64,000 nt of DNA. Origin: Rhea pennata (Eukaryota > Chordata > Aves > Rheiformes > Rheidae). Location of the stretch: NCBI RefSeq assembly GCF_028389875.1, contig NC_084669.1, positions 9,075,501 to 9,139,500 on the forward strand, in the 5' to 3' direction. Below, piece after piece: positions 13,860-59,200 of the stretch (position 1 is its first letter; every line of letters begins with the position of its first letter). Position numbers and translations under genes: made by a program. Under the pieces are notes generated by a model. That model ran no database searches, was not told the origin of the DNA, and worked only from the letters and a program-made list of their open reading frames with translations.

Positions 13860-14102
13860 CAGGTGATGTACAACCAGACTCAAGCTGTGTATCAAATCAC
13901 AGCTTTTATATTGCACAGACAAGTACATAATAAGAACATTACATAGACAGGATCTGAATACTAAGAATATTACAGTCGTAAGAGAAACTAATTATGGACA
14001 AACTTGTTCTACCAGAGCTAGCACATTGCTTATTACAAAATGTTCTCTATTAGACTCTAAATCAAATACATACAATTAATGGAAAAAAAGTAAAAATGTG
14101 TC

Positions 14103-14110
14103 TATTTACA
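14103..14110 (-). promoter_or_regulatory. Pumilio response element (TGTAAATA) in the 3' UTR
   Basis: The minus strand reads TGTAAATA, a perfect match to the PUM1/PUM2 consensus TGTANATA. A second match, TGTATATA, lies at 13852-13859. Function is inferred from the motif and from its position in the probable 3' UTR. Confidence 0.35.
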
Positions 14111-14972
14111 CACACGTGCATCAGGGTTAAAATGCCATTTGGATCTGCTTTTTGAAACCCAAAATTATTCTAGTACTTCCTCTCAAGTATTTCAACCTAA
14201 TACTAGTGGCCATACTTTCCAAAATGGTAAGCACTTGCATTTCCCACTCACATCTGGAGGATCTGCACGTGCTGTGAACTTCAGGCCATATATTTCTCAG
14301 GTGTCCACCTGTGAGTAATAAATAACCACATACAAACACAAACACACAGAAACAATGTGGGCACCTCAGTGACATGCATAGATTGGAAAGGTGAAAACAT
14401 GGACCTGAACTAGCTTTTTATCTTTTTTCAAAAAAAGTGCACGAAAAAAAATCACAAGACAAAACTGAATGAGTTCCATCTCTTAAGGAACATTAAATCA
14501 CCTTTACAAAAAACTCAAAGGTCCTTGTCATCATGTATAGTAATTAAGGGTTTGTAGGCAGCACTCACACTACATGTTTAGGCAAAAGAAAATTTAAGCA
14601 TTGTTTCACCTGCTATCAGGATGGATTCATATCTTACGAATTTATCAACTGAGTAACATCTGGTTTGCAAGAAATCACCAATGTTTCTGAAAACTGAGCA
14701 ATTATATCCTGAATTTAAGAGTACTTATGATTATATCTACTTATCTTTTCATTGGCAAGCTTTAAGAGATTGTGCTTGCACCTTGGTAGACTGTTCTGCA
14801 TTAAAATGCCACAGACATTGCAGCTGTCCTTCTAGAAACCAACTGGTATCATTCATTACAGTGTAATGAACTCAGCTATCAATGACAATGTCAGCATCAA
14901 CAAAAAAAAACCCAGCTGACATTAATAAATTCATTTGAGATTGGTCACCTCTTGAATGGCTTTATCAATCGT

Positions 14973-14978
14973 TTTATT
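14973..14978 (-). terminator. Candidate proximal polyadenylation signal of FHIP2A
   Basis: A canonical AATAAA on the minus strand lies 2.4 kb past the stop. If used, it would remove the Pumilio-type sites and the inverted repeat further downstream. Motif only. Confidence 0.25.
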
Positions 14979-17399
14979 ACTTGGAATGCTCTCATGTGAG
15001 TTTTGCTTAAGATTTCTCTCACTTTCATTTATAGCAGTATTATCATCTCAAGTTTCCACTAAAATTGGGACATTAGAAATATTCTAGAACACAGACATTT
15101 AAAAATAAATAACGAAAATAAGAATTCTGAGGAAGAAGTAACTATGCTCAAGCAAAAACAAAGATGCAAATTCAGTAAAGCATCAGCATTTGTGCTCCAT
15201 ATCTTAGCCTCATCTAAGTGACTATGACTTTGGAAGCTTCTTGAAATTAAGCTTATGTTTAACTGCTTTGCTGAATTTGGACTTAAGTTATCACAAATAT
15301 ATGTACTATACATAACTCTGCATAGACATTTACATGTTCTGAACTATGTGTCAGATACGTTATTAATGAAGCTTCTAATATGGACTGACTGCAGTACAAA
15401 TGAGTTTAAAAATTATTTGTTACTTTCAAGGTATATTTCTAAAGAACAAAAATGAAAAGAGTGTCATTCTTTAAACTTTATCCTACTGTGTTACTTTGAC
15501 TAGAAAACATTGTAGGGCTAAATTTAGGAAAAAATGGGGTGGGAAAATAAACAATACTTCTGTTTGCCAGCTAAATCAGTGTAAATAGGAGCCTCTTAGT
15601 ACAGGAAGCCATTCAATACAGGTTTTACCTGCAAAACTATTTCCTCAATTCCAGAACTGCTCTCAGCTAGCCTTCCTTCCCAGCTTAACCCGTACTGGAA
15701 GTTTTTACAGCAGGACCCTCTTAACTGTTGTGACAGGAATAAATTTAGCCCATTAACAGAGCCACTGTTCTATTTAATCTGCTAACTTAAGAGGCCTTGC
15801 AACATCCAGATTCTATAAAGGTAAGAAAAAGGTCTTAAATTCATGGATTCAGATTCTAGGTACAATCATGTACATCCAGAGGAATTCTAGTGACTGAGTA
15901 AATTAGCCCATATATGCATATGAGTAATCACGTCTGAAATGGACACTAGTTGTGCAAATAGGACATTAGAAAAGACAAAAAAATACAATGTAAACACAAA
16001 GAACTAAACTCTACTTTGCATGCCTATGTTATAATGTACATAAGGGAGTAAAGAGGTACTGTGCCGATAGCAGGGCAGGTCTCTCATCAAAATCACTAAG
16101 TGTGATTTGAAGGTTAAAGCACAACCTCCTGAACCTGCTAGTGCATATGTGGCAGTGAGCAGCAAGTACTATCTGAAGTGCAGGCTGCCATCATTCTAGA
16201 GAAGTAGAAGCAAAGCATGCTCAAGTCTGAATGGTACTCAGCTTGCAATGCCTCACCTGGCTGATAGTATCCATGTTGAAAAAGATTCACCGAGATACAC
16301 TTCTCCATCACAGCACTATGTAAAAAGGTGTAAATTTTGGTCCTACACATGGTATCGATGCTTTAACGGAACTGGCATCAGTCAGTCTTTTGTTGGGCAC
16401 TACTGCTAGGGTTACATAAACAATAAAAACATTTCTAAAAATGACAGAACATTTATGCTGAAAATTTTCAAGGCACAAAAGAATCTTAAGCCAATTTAGC
16501 TATTTAAAAGGAGTTAAAAATACTATTTCAGTAACAACTACTGATGACCTATAATTAACTTCCCTGTAAAGATGCTGTGAGTCAAGCAACTAGAATTCAC
16601 ATGCAAAAACCTAAACTGAATCTTGTTACACAGATGACCTGAAGGGAGATCATTTGAAAAGACAGAGATAAACATGCTAGATACAGGTATACTTCAGATA
16701 TATTTTTTTATGGATGCAATGCTGAATCAGAGTTAATTCCATTATTATTGATTTTATACTATTTTATCTCCTGAAGTAATCCACTGAGGAATCAAACTCA
16801 GAAATGTCTTTACAATTCACCAAAATAAAGATGATCCCTCATGAATCTATCCCATGGTATATGGAATGGTGGATCTTCTCAACCTCTCTTCATTTTTAGT
16901 AATATTCGTTGCATCTGTGGTTGTGATTTCCTTTTATATTTCCAATTGAAAAGCAAAAGAGTTAAGACATTAAAATGTTACAAAATTAACTTGCCTTTTT
17001 ATATGTAATAAGATCACAAAAAGCAAATTGCTGCAAGTGAACCCAAGAACATATGAACGACCTAACTCCTTAAACATTGTTATTACAACAAAATGATAAC
17101 CAAGGTCTGATGTCTGTGGTTCTTCATGTAGGTTTTGCAACTTTTCAAATAATGGCTAGAAATGCTATGTATTGTTTTCTCCTGAAATCCCTTCAGTTGT
17201 ATTCTAGATCCATTTGAATCTCTCTCTCTTGCAAGGTGGCAAACACCAACAACTGGCAGAAGTAACCTGTCTTCCAATTCTGCCAAATGTCAGTTGACAC
17301 TTCACCAGGAGGTGCCACATCTTTTTATCTGGGTTTTGTCAATAGTCTTTCTGACTGAAACATGCTTGGTGATTTTACAGCTCTGCCACTCAAGGCTGC

Positions 17400-48109
<30,710 letters not shown>

Positions 48110-49290
48110 CCTGTCCCGCGACTGCAGCAGCCGCTGCCGGGAGCACCGCGAGAGCGCCTCGATCCGCCGCCGCCGCTCCAGGGTGAGGCTGCATGCGGGC
48201 CTGGCCGCGGGCGATGGGGCGGGCAGGCGCCGGCGCTGCCTGCTGCTCGGCCGCGGACACCGTGGCACTGACACCGCCGGCTGCCGCGGCGCCGGGTGCC
48301 CGCCCCGGCGCGGCCTGCGGGGGCGCCAGCCGCGCACGCAGCGAGGCGCGCCGCGGCCCGCGCCGCGCAAGCGGCGGAGCGAGCGGCCTCGGGGCCGGCG
48401 CTGGGGCCGCGGCGGGGGCGCCCGGCTGCCGCGGCGGGGGGCTGCGGCGCGGCCCTCGGGCCCGGCCGCTCCAGGCCGTCCCGCTGCGGCAGCCTGCTGC
48501 CGGGGCCGCGGGCATGGTCGCGGCTGCGCGCAGCCCCTCGGCGGCTCGCCGCCGGCCGAGGGCGGGCAGGGCTCGTAGCTGCGTGCGGCTGTCCGCTGCC
48601 GCGTTGCAGGGAGCTGATGGCAGGGGTCTGTCACTCCTCTCTGCCAGGAGACCGAGGGAGTCTCCTTGGGTTATCTCCAAGCCGGACGCCTCAGAGAAAA
48701 TGATCGTTCTTGCCAATCTCCCATGACACAGAAAAATCAGGGGTAGGGTATGGTGGGCAGCCTTTACAGGAGGGGCCCGTGGGCATGATGGTGCTTGGGG
48801 AAGAGCCGCCACTGACAGGACAGCGGTTGGGCACGGGGCACTTCGGGGCGGGGGGCAGGATCCGTCTCTGCGCTGGGGAAGCCAAATGAAATGTTGGGAA
48901 GGTGACAAGCAGGTACGGGAAGAGCAACCTGAGGTAGGGCAAAGTTTTCTCTGATGAACTCCGACTTTCTCATGTGCTAGGAGTGGGCAGAGGGAGACAA
49001 ATCAAAAGACAGGACAAACTACTATTTAATTGCTGTATTTTAAACGGTGTTTTGGGGGAAGTTTGACAAGGACTGTTGATCTTGTGATAGAGTCTTACTC
49101 ATGATTCTGGTATACTGACTGTTGCTACTGCCTTCATGCTTTGCAGGCACAGAGACCTACAATCAGAGCACTGTATGGAAGTAAGTACTAGCTCTGTATG
49201 GACACCTTTGCCAAAGTGGTTGAGAAGCAGAGCTAGCTACTTCCTTTTCAGCAGCCAGATATATCAAATAACATAGATTTAGAAGGTTAG

Positions 49291-49306
49291 ATATATATAT
49301 ATATAT
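49291..49306. repeat. (AT)8 microsatellite
   Basis: Eight uninterrupted AT dinucleotides in intergenic DNA. Confidence 0.85.
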
Positions 49307-52295
49307 TTAATACTGCTTATTTTCAGTTCATCATTATATTCTGTAGCTATTCTTAGGGTATGTGAATTCTCTATGTTGGTAACAATATGATGAAAAGTTT
49401 GTCCCAACCCCTGCATTTAGGCAATAAATTCATTGGATGGATGCTCCATTTGGAAGGGGTCTATATTCAATAGTTTAAGATAAAAAGTTCTCTTGGGTTT
49501 TGTCAGTGTGCTCTAGGAGACAAAACTTTCAGATGCTTTTAAGGGGTATTCACAATGATTTTGCCATGCACCCAAAAGTATTACTAGTAATTAAATATAT
49601 TTTAATATAGAAAGTACGATTTGAGAGCTAGATCCAGGCTGCTTATATCATTTGTATTGCAGGTATAAGCTCTGCTTTCATTAAAAGAAGAAGAAGAAAT
49701 GACTAGAGTTTGAATGCAACATGTTGCCAACAGGTGGGCTAAGTAATGGTATAGTTCTTCTCCCATCCATGGTAGGATGCATACTGTATTAATGGGGACC
49801 TCCCCATTCTCTCCCCATAGCTTTCCTATTTTGGAGTCTGCATCATTTCTGAAGAAAATGTGGATCTAACGCACATGTACTTGACTAAGGTGTGTAGGAG
49901 AATATGGTAAGTTCAAATGCTCTTTGCAATCCATTTGCTCTTGCAGAAATGTGGTTTTGGGTATGTCTTGACCTTCCCATCTCTGAGCAACACAATGAAT
50001 AAAGAAACAGTTGATCAGCTAGGTATCATGAAGATATAAAAGGATACTGTTCTGTAACAGTCTATAACAGAGTATTTCTAAGTGTACCTCACAGTTCATG
50101 AAATCACAATTCGCATCTACACAGATGGTAAAGCAAAGCTTTTCTAATGTAAGAGTGCCTCTTAGTATTCTATGAGTGCCTGATGTACATGAAAAGAGTT
50201 TTTAAAACAGAACATTTCAGTGTGCAGAATTCAGTTTCTGGCCATGAAGGTGACTTCTTATTAGCATGCCTCAATTTTAAATGCCTTGCAGTAAAGAAAA
50301 CAATAAAGTATAGCAGTTACATGATTATTGTAACCCACATAAAAAAAAACTGACTTAGTGTGAATAACTGCATTTAATTACCAATATATTGAGCGTGAAT
50401 TTGTAGCCATACTGCAGAATCCAGTCTATAGTGCCTATATGTATTGTCTATTGTAGGTATGTGTGGGTTTTTTTGTATACTCTCCTAAAATACCAGGTAT
50501 CTGGAGGTATTTCCCAATGCTGGCAATACTGGACAATTACTAGTAGACCAGTATTTCTGTAGTAATATTTCTTTGAATAGTGGGGAGGAGGGAAATGATT
50601 TCATGGATGCCAGGGAAAAAAAAGCTCAACTGAAATTACATTCAGTTTGGATACTTGATGTTCTCATTGGGGATAATTCAATTATGGACAGAGTACCAAT
50701 GCTGTATTATGCAGCAATATGTTTTTGCCCACTCATGCTTGATATTGAAATGAACATAGGTATTACTGCCTATCTTAATGCTATTAAGAATGTAACCCTG
50801 TTGTGTTATGTTTGTAGGCAAGGTAGTTGTTGTTTTGTGGGGTTTGGGGGTTTTGTTTTTTTTTGGTGACACATGCAGTACTTTCATATTTTGCTTGAAT
50901 GTGAATTAAGACACAGCTTGAAAGTCAGGGTATTTAAATTGATAGAGAGTGCTTTGGGGAGCTAACTTTTCTCTGCAAATTAATGAAATTGGCTAGATTA
51001 AATCCATTTAAATGGAGTGAGACAGTAAAATGATATGCTAATCTTTCTATCTGAAAATCTCTATGCTATAGATTGCTGCCTGGTGGCACCAGGCCAGTCT
51101 TTAATGGATATTATTTGTGTGCATTACTGAAGAACTTCCTGCAGTCTGGACTTCAGGGAGATTCAGGATTTGGAAGGTACATTGCTGTACCCTAGATGAA
51201 AACATGCCAGTAGAGATATGCATAATATATATAGTCTGCATAGGAATGTATTGTGTCTCATAATAATCAAATTGACATCTATGTTTGCAGTGACTACTTG
51301 GATAAAATAAAGAATGAAACATTAGAGGCTCATCATGATCTCTGTTTTGGGGGAGGGCTAAAGAAACTTTAAATAACAGTCTTCCTACCCTTTTGATTCT
51401 GAGCTTTATGGTAGAAAACAAGTATCCGTTACCAAACAGCATGTGCTGGGATTGAAGTCCTATCTTTGCTATTAGCACCAGGTAGGCAGCTCATGCTGTA
51501 TTTTTTTAAGTCACATTTTTCAGACATTTCCTGGTCTTAACAATCTTTTCCACATTTGCACATATACTCTTTGTGTAGAAATACTCATTTGTTTTCTGAT
51601 GGGTTACACATATCCTAGTTATTAGTCTATTGTCTAATTGCTTACCAGTCATACCCACAGGTTCCTCTTTACTTCATCATTCATTACTACTGTTGAAGAC
51701 AGAACACTGGACTAGATATTCTTGCCAACAGGGTATTTCTTATGTTTATACTTCAGTTATGCTGTCTTTACAGCATTGTTTTAGCTTACATAATGGGTCC
51801 TAAAGGATACCGCAGGGAGGTCAGAAGTGCATATTGTCAGTGAAATGTGACATTTATTTTTCAAGTATGTCATGTCTTCTTCAAATTTCTGTTCTACTGG
51901 AGGTCTTCTGATCCAAGCTTTCCTCTATAAATGAATATGTTATATGCTGCCTGCAAATGTTAATATATCATAAATTACTAAAACTAGATAAAATATTCTC
52001 AAATATGATCCATTGTCACTTAGCCATTTTCAGTGAAGTATGCAGGTTAACATGACCACAGTTTTACTTGTTCTTATGGTACTGGAAGCTGAAGCAAAGT
52101 GATTAAGGGTAAACTTCTGTGTTTATGCTATATTGCAACTGGAATCACTGAAAGAGCCTTAATGTAGTGTAAGTGTAAATAAAAATGGAATTTGCCCCAA
52201 AATAATGGGGGGAAAATTGAGCACTCCAGCTGCCATAGGTTGGCTCCCTCAATCATTTGCCCCTGCATCTGCAGAAATGGAAGTCTAGCAGCTAG

Positions 52296-53230
52296 AATCC
52301 CATCCTGTTCAACTTTTTCATCAATGACCTGGATGAGGGGACAGAGTGCCTCTTCAGCAAGTTTGCCGATGATACCAAGCTGGGAGGAGTGGCTGACACA
52401 CCTGAGGGCTGTGCTGTCATTCAGAGAGACCTGAACAGGCTGGAGAGCTGGGTGGAGAGGAACCTCATGAGGTTCAACAAGTGCAGAGTCCTGCACCTAG
52501 GGAGAAATAACCCTAGGCACCAGTACAAGCTGGGGGCTGACCTTCTGGAGAGCAGCTCTGCAGAGAAGGACCTGGGAGTGCTGGTGGACAACAAGTTGAC
52601 CATGAGCCAGCAATGTGCCCTTGTGGCCAAGAGGCTAATGGTATCCTGGGGTGAATTATGAAGACTGTTGCCAGCAGACCAAGGGAGGTGATCTTCCCGC
52701 TCTGCTCAGCCCTGGGGAGGCCTCATCTGGAGTAGTGTGTCCAGTTCTGGGTTCTCGAGTACAAGAGAGACATGGAGCTACTGGAGAGAGTCCAGCATCG
52801 GGCTACAAAGATGATCAGAGGGCTGGAGCATCTGCCCTGTGAGGAACGGCTGTGAGAGCTGGGCCTCTTCAGCCTGGGGAAGAGAAGACTGAGGGGGGAT
52901 CTTATCAATGTGTACAAGTACCTGAAGGGAGGATGTCAAGGGATCAAACTCTTTTCAGTTGTCCCAGGCAACAGGACAAGAGGCAACGGGCAGAAATGGA
53001 ACTACAGGAAGTTCCGCCTGAACGTGAGGGGGAATTTCTTCCCTGTGAGAGTGACGGAGCACTGGCACAGGTTGCCCAGAGAGGTTGTGGAGTCTCCTTC
53101 TCTGGAGATATTCAAGGCCTGCCTGGATGCAACCCTGTGTGACATGCTCTAGGTGACCCTGTTGAGCAGGGAGGTTGGACTAGATGATCTCCAGAGGTCC
53201 CTTCTAACCTTACTGATTCTATGATTTTAT
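52296..53230 (+). mobile_element. 5'-truncated CR1 LINE retrotransposon, inactive
   Basis: Sense orientation on the plus strand. It opens within the reverse transcriptase domain ([13 protein letters not shown], then FADDTKLGG, where FADD is the YXDD-type catalytic box). It continues through the ORF2 C-terminal region, whose last stretch reads [17 protein letters not shown], to the tail gttggactagatgatctcca and the terminal octamer-like repeats attctatg/attttatg. The frame is broken: an early TGA near 52659 and a frame change before 52910. The 5' part is missing. CR1 is the dominant avian LINE and usually inserts 5'-truncated without target duplications. Confidence 0.95.
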
Positions 53231-56200
53231 GGATCTGCATGCATTTCAGGGGAGAATATATATGCATAGTCTTGACCCTGTTAAGAGATTCCTAAGTAAT
53301 TTTTAAGTTCAGCTCCAACTCTATGTATTTGCTTTCTAATGCATAATAAGATTTCTATGTAAGTTGTATCTTTGGATTTAAGGCTGTAATCTGTTAATCC
53401 CCAAAATATCATCAGATAATCTGTTTAATCATAAGCATATGTTGATCTGGATAGGTAATGGAATATAAATCACACAAAATAATTCAGGATGGTTTACTGC
53501 TTTGCAAGTTCAGAAACTATCAACATATCTCTTTTACTCTCAGTCCACAATTAAGAGTAAGTTTTTATCTGATTTTCATTTCAGATATCTTTGTTCTGAG
53601 GCATAACTCAATTCTTCACAGTATTTGATATGGAATTTTGGCATTGCAAACAATCTTAATTCTGATGCAACTGTCAGGAATGTTTATGAAGTAAAGTATT
53701 TGGTAGTGGCTTCATAATTAATATTAAATTATTAATGATAGCACAGTTATCTAGAAAGACCCAAATCTTAGTGTCATAAAACTCTCTAATGTTCACTATC
53801 CATAGAGTTACGTTACAAAAGTCCAGGGATGTTCTTTAATAGTTAATATGTAGTAGTTAATATGATGTAGTTCCTGTGGCCAGGAAAATGGCCAGCATCT
53901 CCTGTGAGTTTATTTCATGGCTTGTTAATAGAAACTCTTCTCAGCAGCATAGGGCATCAGTGACCTGATTTTATCGATATTGCATACTTCTGCCTGACAT
54001 TAAGCAACGAGGTTCAAAAAAAATCTCGTATCTCTCTCTAAGGAACGAATAACCCTGTGAATCCTGTGTAAATGAACTAGTATACCAAATAGCAATGTTA
54101 CTACTGGGCTAAACTCTTGCATGTTAGCTTGTAAATGCTTTGGATACTACACATGACAGTCCCATCATCTTAACACTTCACTGTCTGTTGGTTCTTAAAG
54201 TATATTTTCAGGCCATAGGACTGGTTTGAGTTTACTAAGACATGGACTGATCCCTGAAGCCATCACACATAATATTTACGTCTTTGGGACAATTAAACCC
54301 CCAAATATTTAGTGAGAGGCTTGGGTTCAAAGACAGACCCTTCTTGGGAGCTCTAACCAAATTCTTGTATACTTCTTGAAGAGATACTGTTACTACATAC
54401 ATCACTATTTTACCTATAAGTGAGGATAGAGGGAGTCATCTTACTAATTCTAGTTAGAATTTCATGCTCAGAACTGTACTCTGAGCCAAACTGCTTTTTT
54501 TAGCACAAGTGTGGACAACTGTACTTCTTTGCTCTGTGCTTCTGAGTCATTAGTCCTGTAGGAAAGAGCATCTGCAGTTGGATGAGACTTTTAATGAACT
54601 GAACTATAGCCCCCACCTTCAACTAGCAAAGAAAATGAAATCTGATGTAGACCCAGGATCATTCAGAAATGTTTCTGTTGATCATCTCTGTTTTGCCTTA
54701 GGCGGCTTTGGACTAGTTTGGCATTCAGTCTGCATGCTGGGAAATGCTGAAGTAAGCAGATCTGTGTTTGCAATATGCCTAATATAATGGAGCCTGCCCC
54801 TGATTAGATCTTTGAGTGGTGCTGTAATACACTCTCTTTGATTCCTGTCTGGCAGCTCATGTGTCCAAATTAAGTACTTCCGTATATTTAGTTTTTTGGT
54901 TTTATGTTCAGAAGCTTTTACCCCCAATCTCTAAGTATCTTGGGAATTCTCCGGTGGTGTCATATCAAGCTCTTACTCACAATTGGTGTGCTTGTCTGCG
55001 GAAATCAGAAATGTGCAGTCCAGCTAGGTTCTGTGCTTAGTTAACACATATTTTATGTTTCTAGTCTTTACACCTGAAATATTTAAGGACTATATTTTCT
55101 TATCATTGTAAAGGTGTTTTCTTTTATCTTTTTTAATGGGCATTTCTTAATCATATCTGAATAACTAAAACATATGAAGGACAGCTATTGTCAACCATTG
55201 TTATGGCTTAATAGTGGAAAAACAATGAGTAGCAATATATTTAAGTTTACTTGGGTTTCTACACAGCTGGTGTGTGTCCCAATTTCTGACCTGCTTCTTT
55301 TGGTATTTATTATAGAACCTTTTTTCTGAATTTCCTCCAAGCTCTCCAGCAGCAATAACCGGGGAACAGGAAACCACTTGTTACGTTCAGCCTTACATGT
55401 ACACTGTACATAGAAATTCTGTGTTCAGAAATAAAAGTCTCATAATAGCAGTGATCAGCTTCCATGAGCTGTTGAACATGTGCTATCTGTTGTAGTGCTA
55501 GATCTTAGCCTGCAGAGGGCAGGCTGACCTAGCGTTTTACTTCAGCAACCTGCTGAGCAGGAAACTTCAATAATATCCTGGCATCTCTAGCTATTACTGT
55601 GGCTTTATAGAGAATGAACAACAGAATATTGGGGGGAATTAGGATCAATCCTAAACTGAAATGGATTCAAAAGCGGGTAATCCCTCCCTGAAAACTCTTG
55701 ACTAAACTTTTCTTTAAAAGTATATTGAAAGAATAAAATTACATAAGAAAACTCAGCTGAGCCTGAGCTTTAAGTACTTCATATAAACAACATGTAGGGT
55801 TCTTGGTAGATATCAGTAAGTTAGAGAAAGGCAGATATCTACAGACTACAGGTACCTCCATGTTCTCTTACTCCAAATCTCTTCAGGATTCTTGTAAAAT
55901 CCATTTAAGCTACTGTTAACAGGACTGTAACAGCTTTGGTTGAGTGGTGTGTGTCCTTTTTTTCTCTGGTCTGTCTGGAGCGCTTGTGAAACAAACATCA
56001 CAAATTCAAGGGGATTTTGTTGGACAGTGTGTATATATGCATAGATGCGTGCCTTATTTTTAAAACTGATCAGTGCAGGTGGGGTACTAGGGGATGCTAT
56101 CTTGACATAGTATGACAAGGAACATGGCATTCAGTTCCTGAAAAAGAGCCAGTACTTTGTGTGGCTCAAATCAAATTGCATCTAGAAGCCGATTAAGGAA

Positions 56201-59200
56201 TAATCTTGTGCTCTCAAGGAGGTTCTATTGACTTCTGTATTTTTTAGCCAGAGGGCCCTGCAATGTAGTCTTCAGCATAGAAAGTAACTATAAAGAAAAA
56301 GAGCATCTGAGGAATTAAGACAGCACTGGTAAGGTCTGAATTCTAAGAGTACAGGAAAAAATCTAAGTATCTGTTATGATCAGATACTAAATTACTTACT
56401 GATGCACTTTTACGTTCATTTATATAATTAATTTCTTTGAGTCTGAACTCTCCTACATATGCATGGCTGTTCATAGGCAGAGTTTGGTTTGGTTCACTTA
56501 CACTGTGGGTGAATTTTTGCCTCTGATTCCTAAAACTTTCTCCAAGTATAGGAGTCCTGAGAGATTTTGATTCTAGTTTATTCATAATATTCTTTGCTAT
56601 TCTTGCTATGTTTTCATAAACATCTTTTGTAATGTGAACTTTGACCAAGGAAATAGCTGGTGCAGTTTACACTGATAGTATGATGTAAAAGATACATTAT
56701 GTTAAAATGCTAGCACATGTCACAGAGAACGATTTGTTGTGCACTTACTAAAATCCTGTCTTGTTTCAGATGTGCGGCAGAAGAGAGAAATAATTACTTG
56801 GACTTGTATCCTTTTTGCTTTATGATCTTTAGAGAATATTATTTAGAATAATGCTCTTTGTTTCTAAAAACCAACCGAAAACAGAATGAATAGACACACG
56901 TGCACGCATCCTTTCTTGGTTGTGTTGGGTTTCGTTTAGCTTTGGAGACTCTGAAGAACACTTACTTCCTGATTGCTGTATCTGTCCTGAAACAATGATG
57001 CCTAGAAACAGATTTAGAAGTGAAGCCAAAATTCTCCCGTGGTCTTTTGATTTCAACAGTTGCAACTTTTAGAGAAGTATGTTCTATTGCAAAACACCTG
57101 ATTAAATCATAAGATGTAGCAATACTGTAGGTTTTGTTCCTTTTTCAGTACGACTGCTATAGATCTGCTTTTCTGAAGAAATGAGTTAGAGGAATTATGG
57201 TGGAATGCATGATTAAAAGCTTTTAGAAGAACCCTGTAGTTTCTAATATTATTGAGCATTCCAGTATTAGTTCAGTGAAATACAGTTAGGTATCTTATTC
57301 AGGCCATCCTTGCAGTTTTCTTTGCTCACAAAAAAATTTATATTTTTTTATTTTTTAAGGATATTTCCTTTGTTCTAAAAAAAAAAAAAAAAAAAACCTC
57401 TCTAATTTCTGTCATGATGATCTGATTTCCAAGAGGGACTACATGTTGTGCAAAAACAGATATGTGCTAACTGACCAATTATCTGCACCAAACAAAGGTG
57501 TAATGTTGATTTCTACCTGCCTTTTCCTCCGCAGCTGCACTAAGTCATTCTCTCCCAGTTTTAATGAAAAACTAATTTGCATGCAACTGATGCGATCTTA
57601 ATTATGTTTAAAATTATCATCCTACTCTGATATTTGACAAACTGGTTCAAAAGACATGAGGGACAGACAGTGAAATTTAAACTTAATTCTCCTAGGAATC
57701 CACGCTAAAAGGTCTTTTCTTTTTTGAAGAGGTGGGGTGAGGGTGGGCAGAAGGGCAAGGACTGCAGGGACTGATATCAGCAGACCGTTGGAAAGCCAAT
57801 GGTACAAAACTTGAGATGATGTATTTATACATATATGGCATATGACAAAGGTGGTACACTGTCTGGCGTTAGGTATATGGGTCTTGGTTCAAAACTTACT
57901 GGAAAAACAAAAGGAGAGGATCTTACCTGTGTTACTAGGCAGATCATGAATGGCAGAATGTATTGCCTGTAAGAGTTCTAGTACAAATGATTAATATTTT
58001 CACATTTCAAACCTACCTAGTCCAGCCATCATTGGATTAACTGGACTTCATCGTTCTTCTACGAATTTTCCCTTTTTCTAAACAAAATTTAGAAAATGAA
58101 CGGAGAAGTAAAAATGAGAGGAAAAGGGAGTACGTAGGAGAGCACGTGACCAACCCTTTCAGGAGCAGCAGCAAACTGTTGGATTTGTCTTGTAACATTT
58201 CATATTTAAGTGTCTGACTTCTTCATCTCTGAAACAGGGGTAATGGTATTTATGTTTCTCTCAGTACCTGCCTTTTCCACCTTCTGCTTTCTCTTCAGTT
58301 CCCTTTCACATTCTCTAAGTATTTGCAGGATATGAGACAGCAAGTGCTGAAGCTAATTCAGCTACACACATGCTGATTGCCTGACTGGTGTTCGGTGCTA
58401 ACGAAGACATGGCCTCCAGAATTGATAACTGTTGAGCACACACTGCAGCTTTTCTCCTTAGTTTTAATTTCTCTTCTTAAGTACTAATTTATACAAAACT
58501 TGTAAGGATGTAATGTTTCTGAGATTTTTTAGTCAAATTTGATTGAAATTCTCCAGCTGCAAATCCTAAAATGGCTGGAGGGGATGTGGTGGACAGAAAA
58601 AAATATAACTATCAGCCTAAATTATTTAGGAAAGCAGGCAAAAAGCTCCTTTTAATAAACGGGTATTGTATCTGGTCCATTTTAGTGTTTCCTGATCAAC
58701 ATATCTGTTGAACTTCTCTGCCTTAGAGACTTGACACAGTGAATGGAAAAATTCTTTGTTGTACTATACAAAACCAAGTTACAATTGCTTTTTCCCTTCG
58801 TACTTCCTAGCATTATAAAGAAAGGAAATTCTTAATTAAAAGGCTAACTTTTGCTTGTTCCTGAACTTTCTTTTTAATGCCATCTATTAAATATCACACA
58901 GGAGAACCCCTGATAATGTTAGTCAGGAACTCACTGAAGGAATTGCACAGGAAATGACTCAATTAAAAATACAAGATGCCATCACTACATTGACTGAGGA
59001 AAACTTAGTTTCTCTTGGTACAAGAAGGAAACTTGAGTTGTTTGCAAGTGGAAAAGTTTACTCATTTCATAAAACAAGACAGGGAAAGGAAATGTTTTTT
59101 CTAATGGATGTCAGATCAGTAACTAGGGATAGTGCCCACAGGACTTGGGAGAGAAAAGAAGAATTTGCTATTTTTTTCATTCCTGCTGCAGGATTCGGAA

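Larger units (their letters stand above)
13240..17399 (-). other. FHIP2A: Probable FHIP2A 3' untranslated region
   Basis: There is no further coding similarity downstream of the stop. The sequence is AT-rich and contains no recognisable transposon. AATAAA on the minus strand occurs at 14973-14978, 13265-13270 and 13086-13091 (TTTATT on the plus strand). A long 3' UTR of about 4 kb is plausible for this gene, so the distal signals are favoured, but the end cannot be fixed from sequence alone. Confidence 0.5.

Noticed and set aside
52128..52496. 122-codon minus-strand frame overlapping the CR1 start
   Set aside because: It is the antisense of the CR1 reverse transcriptase region.
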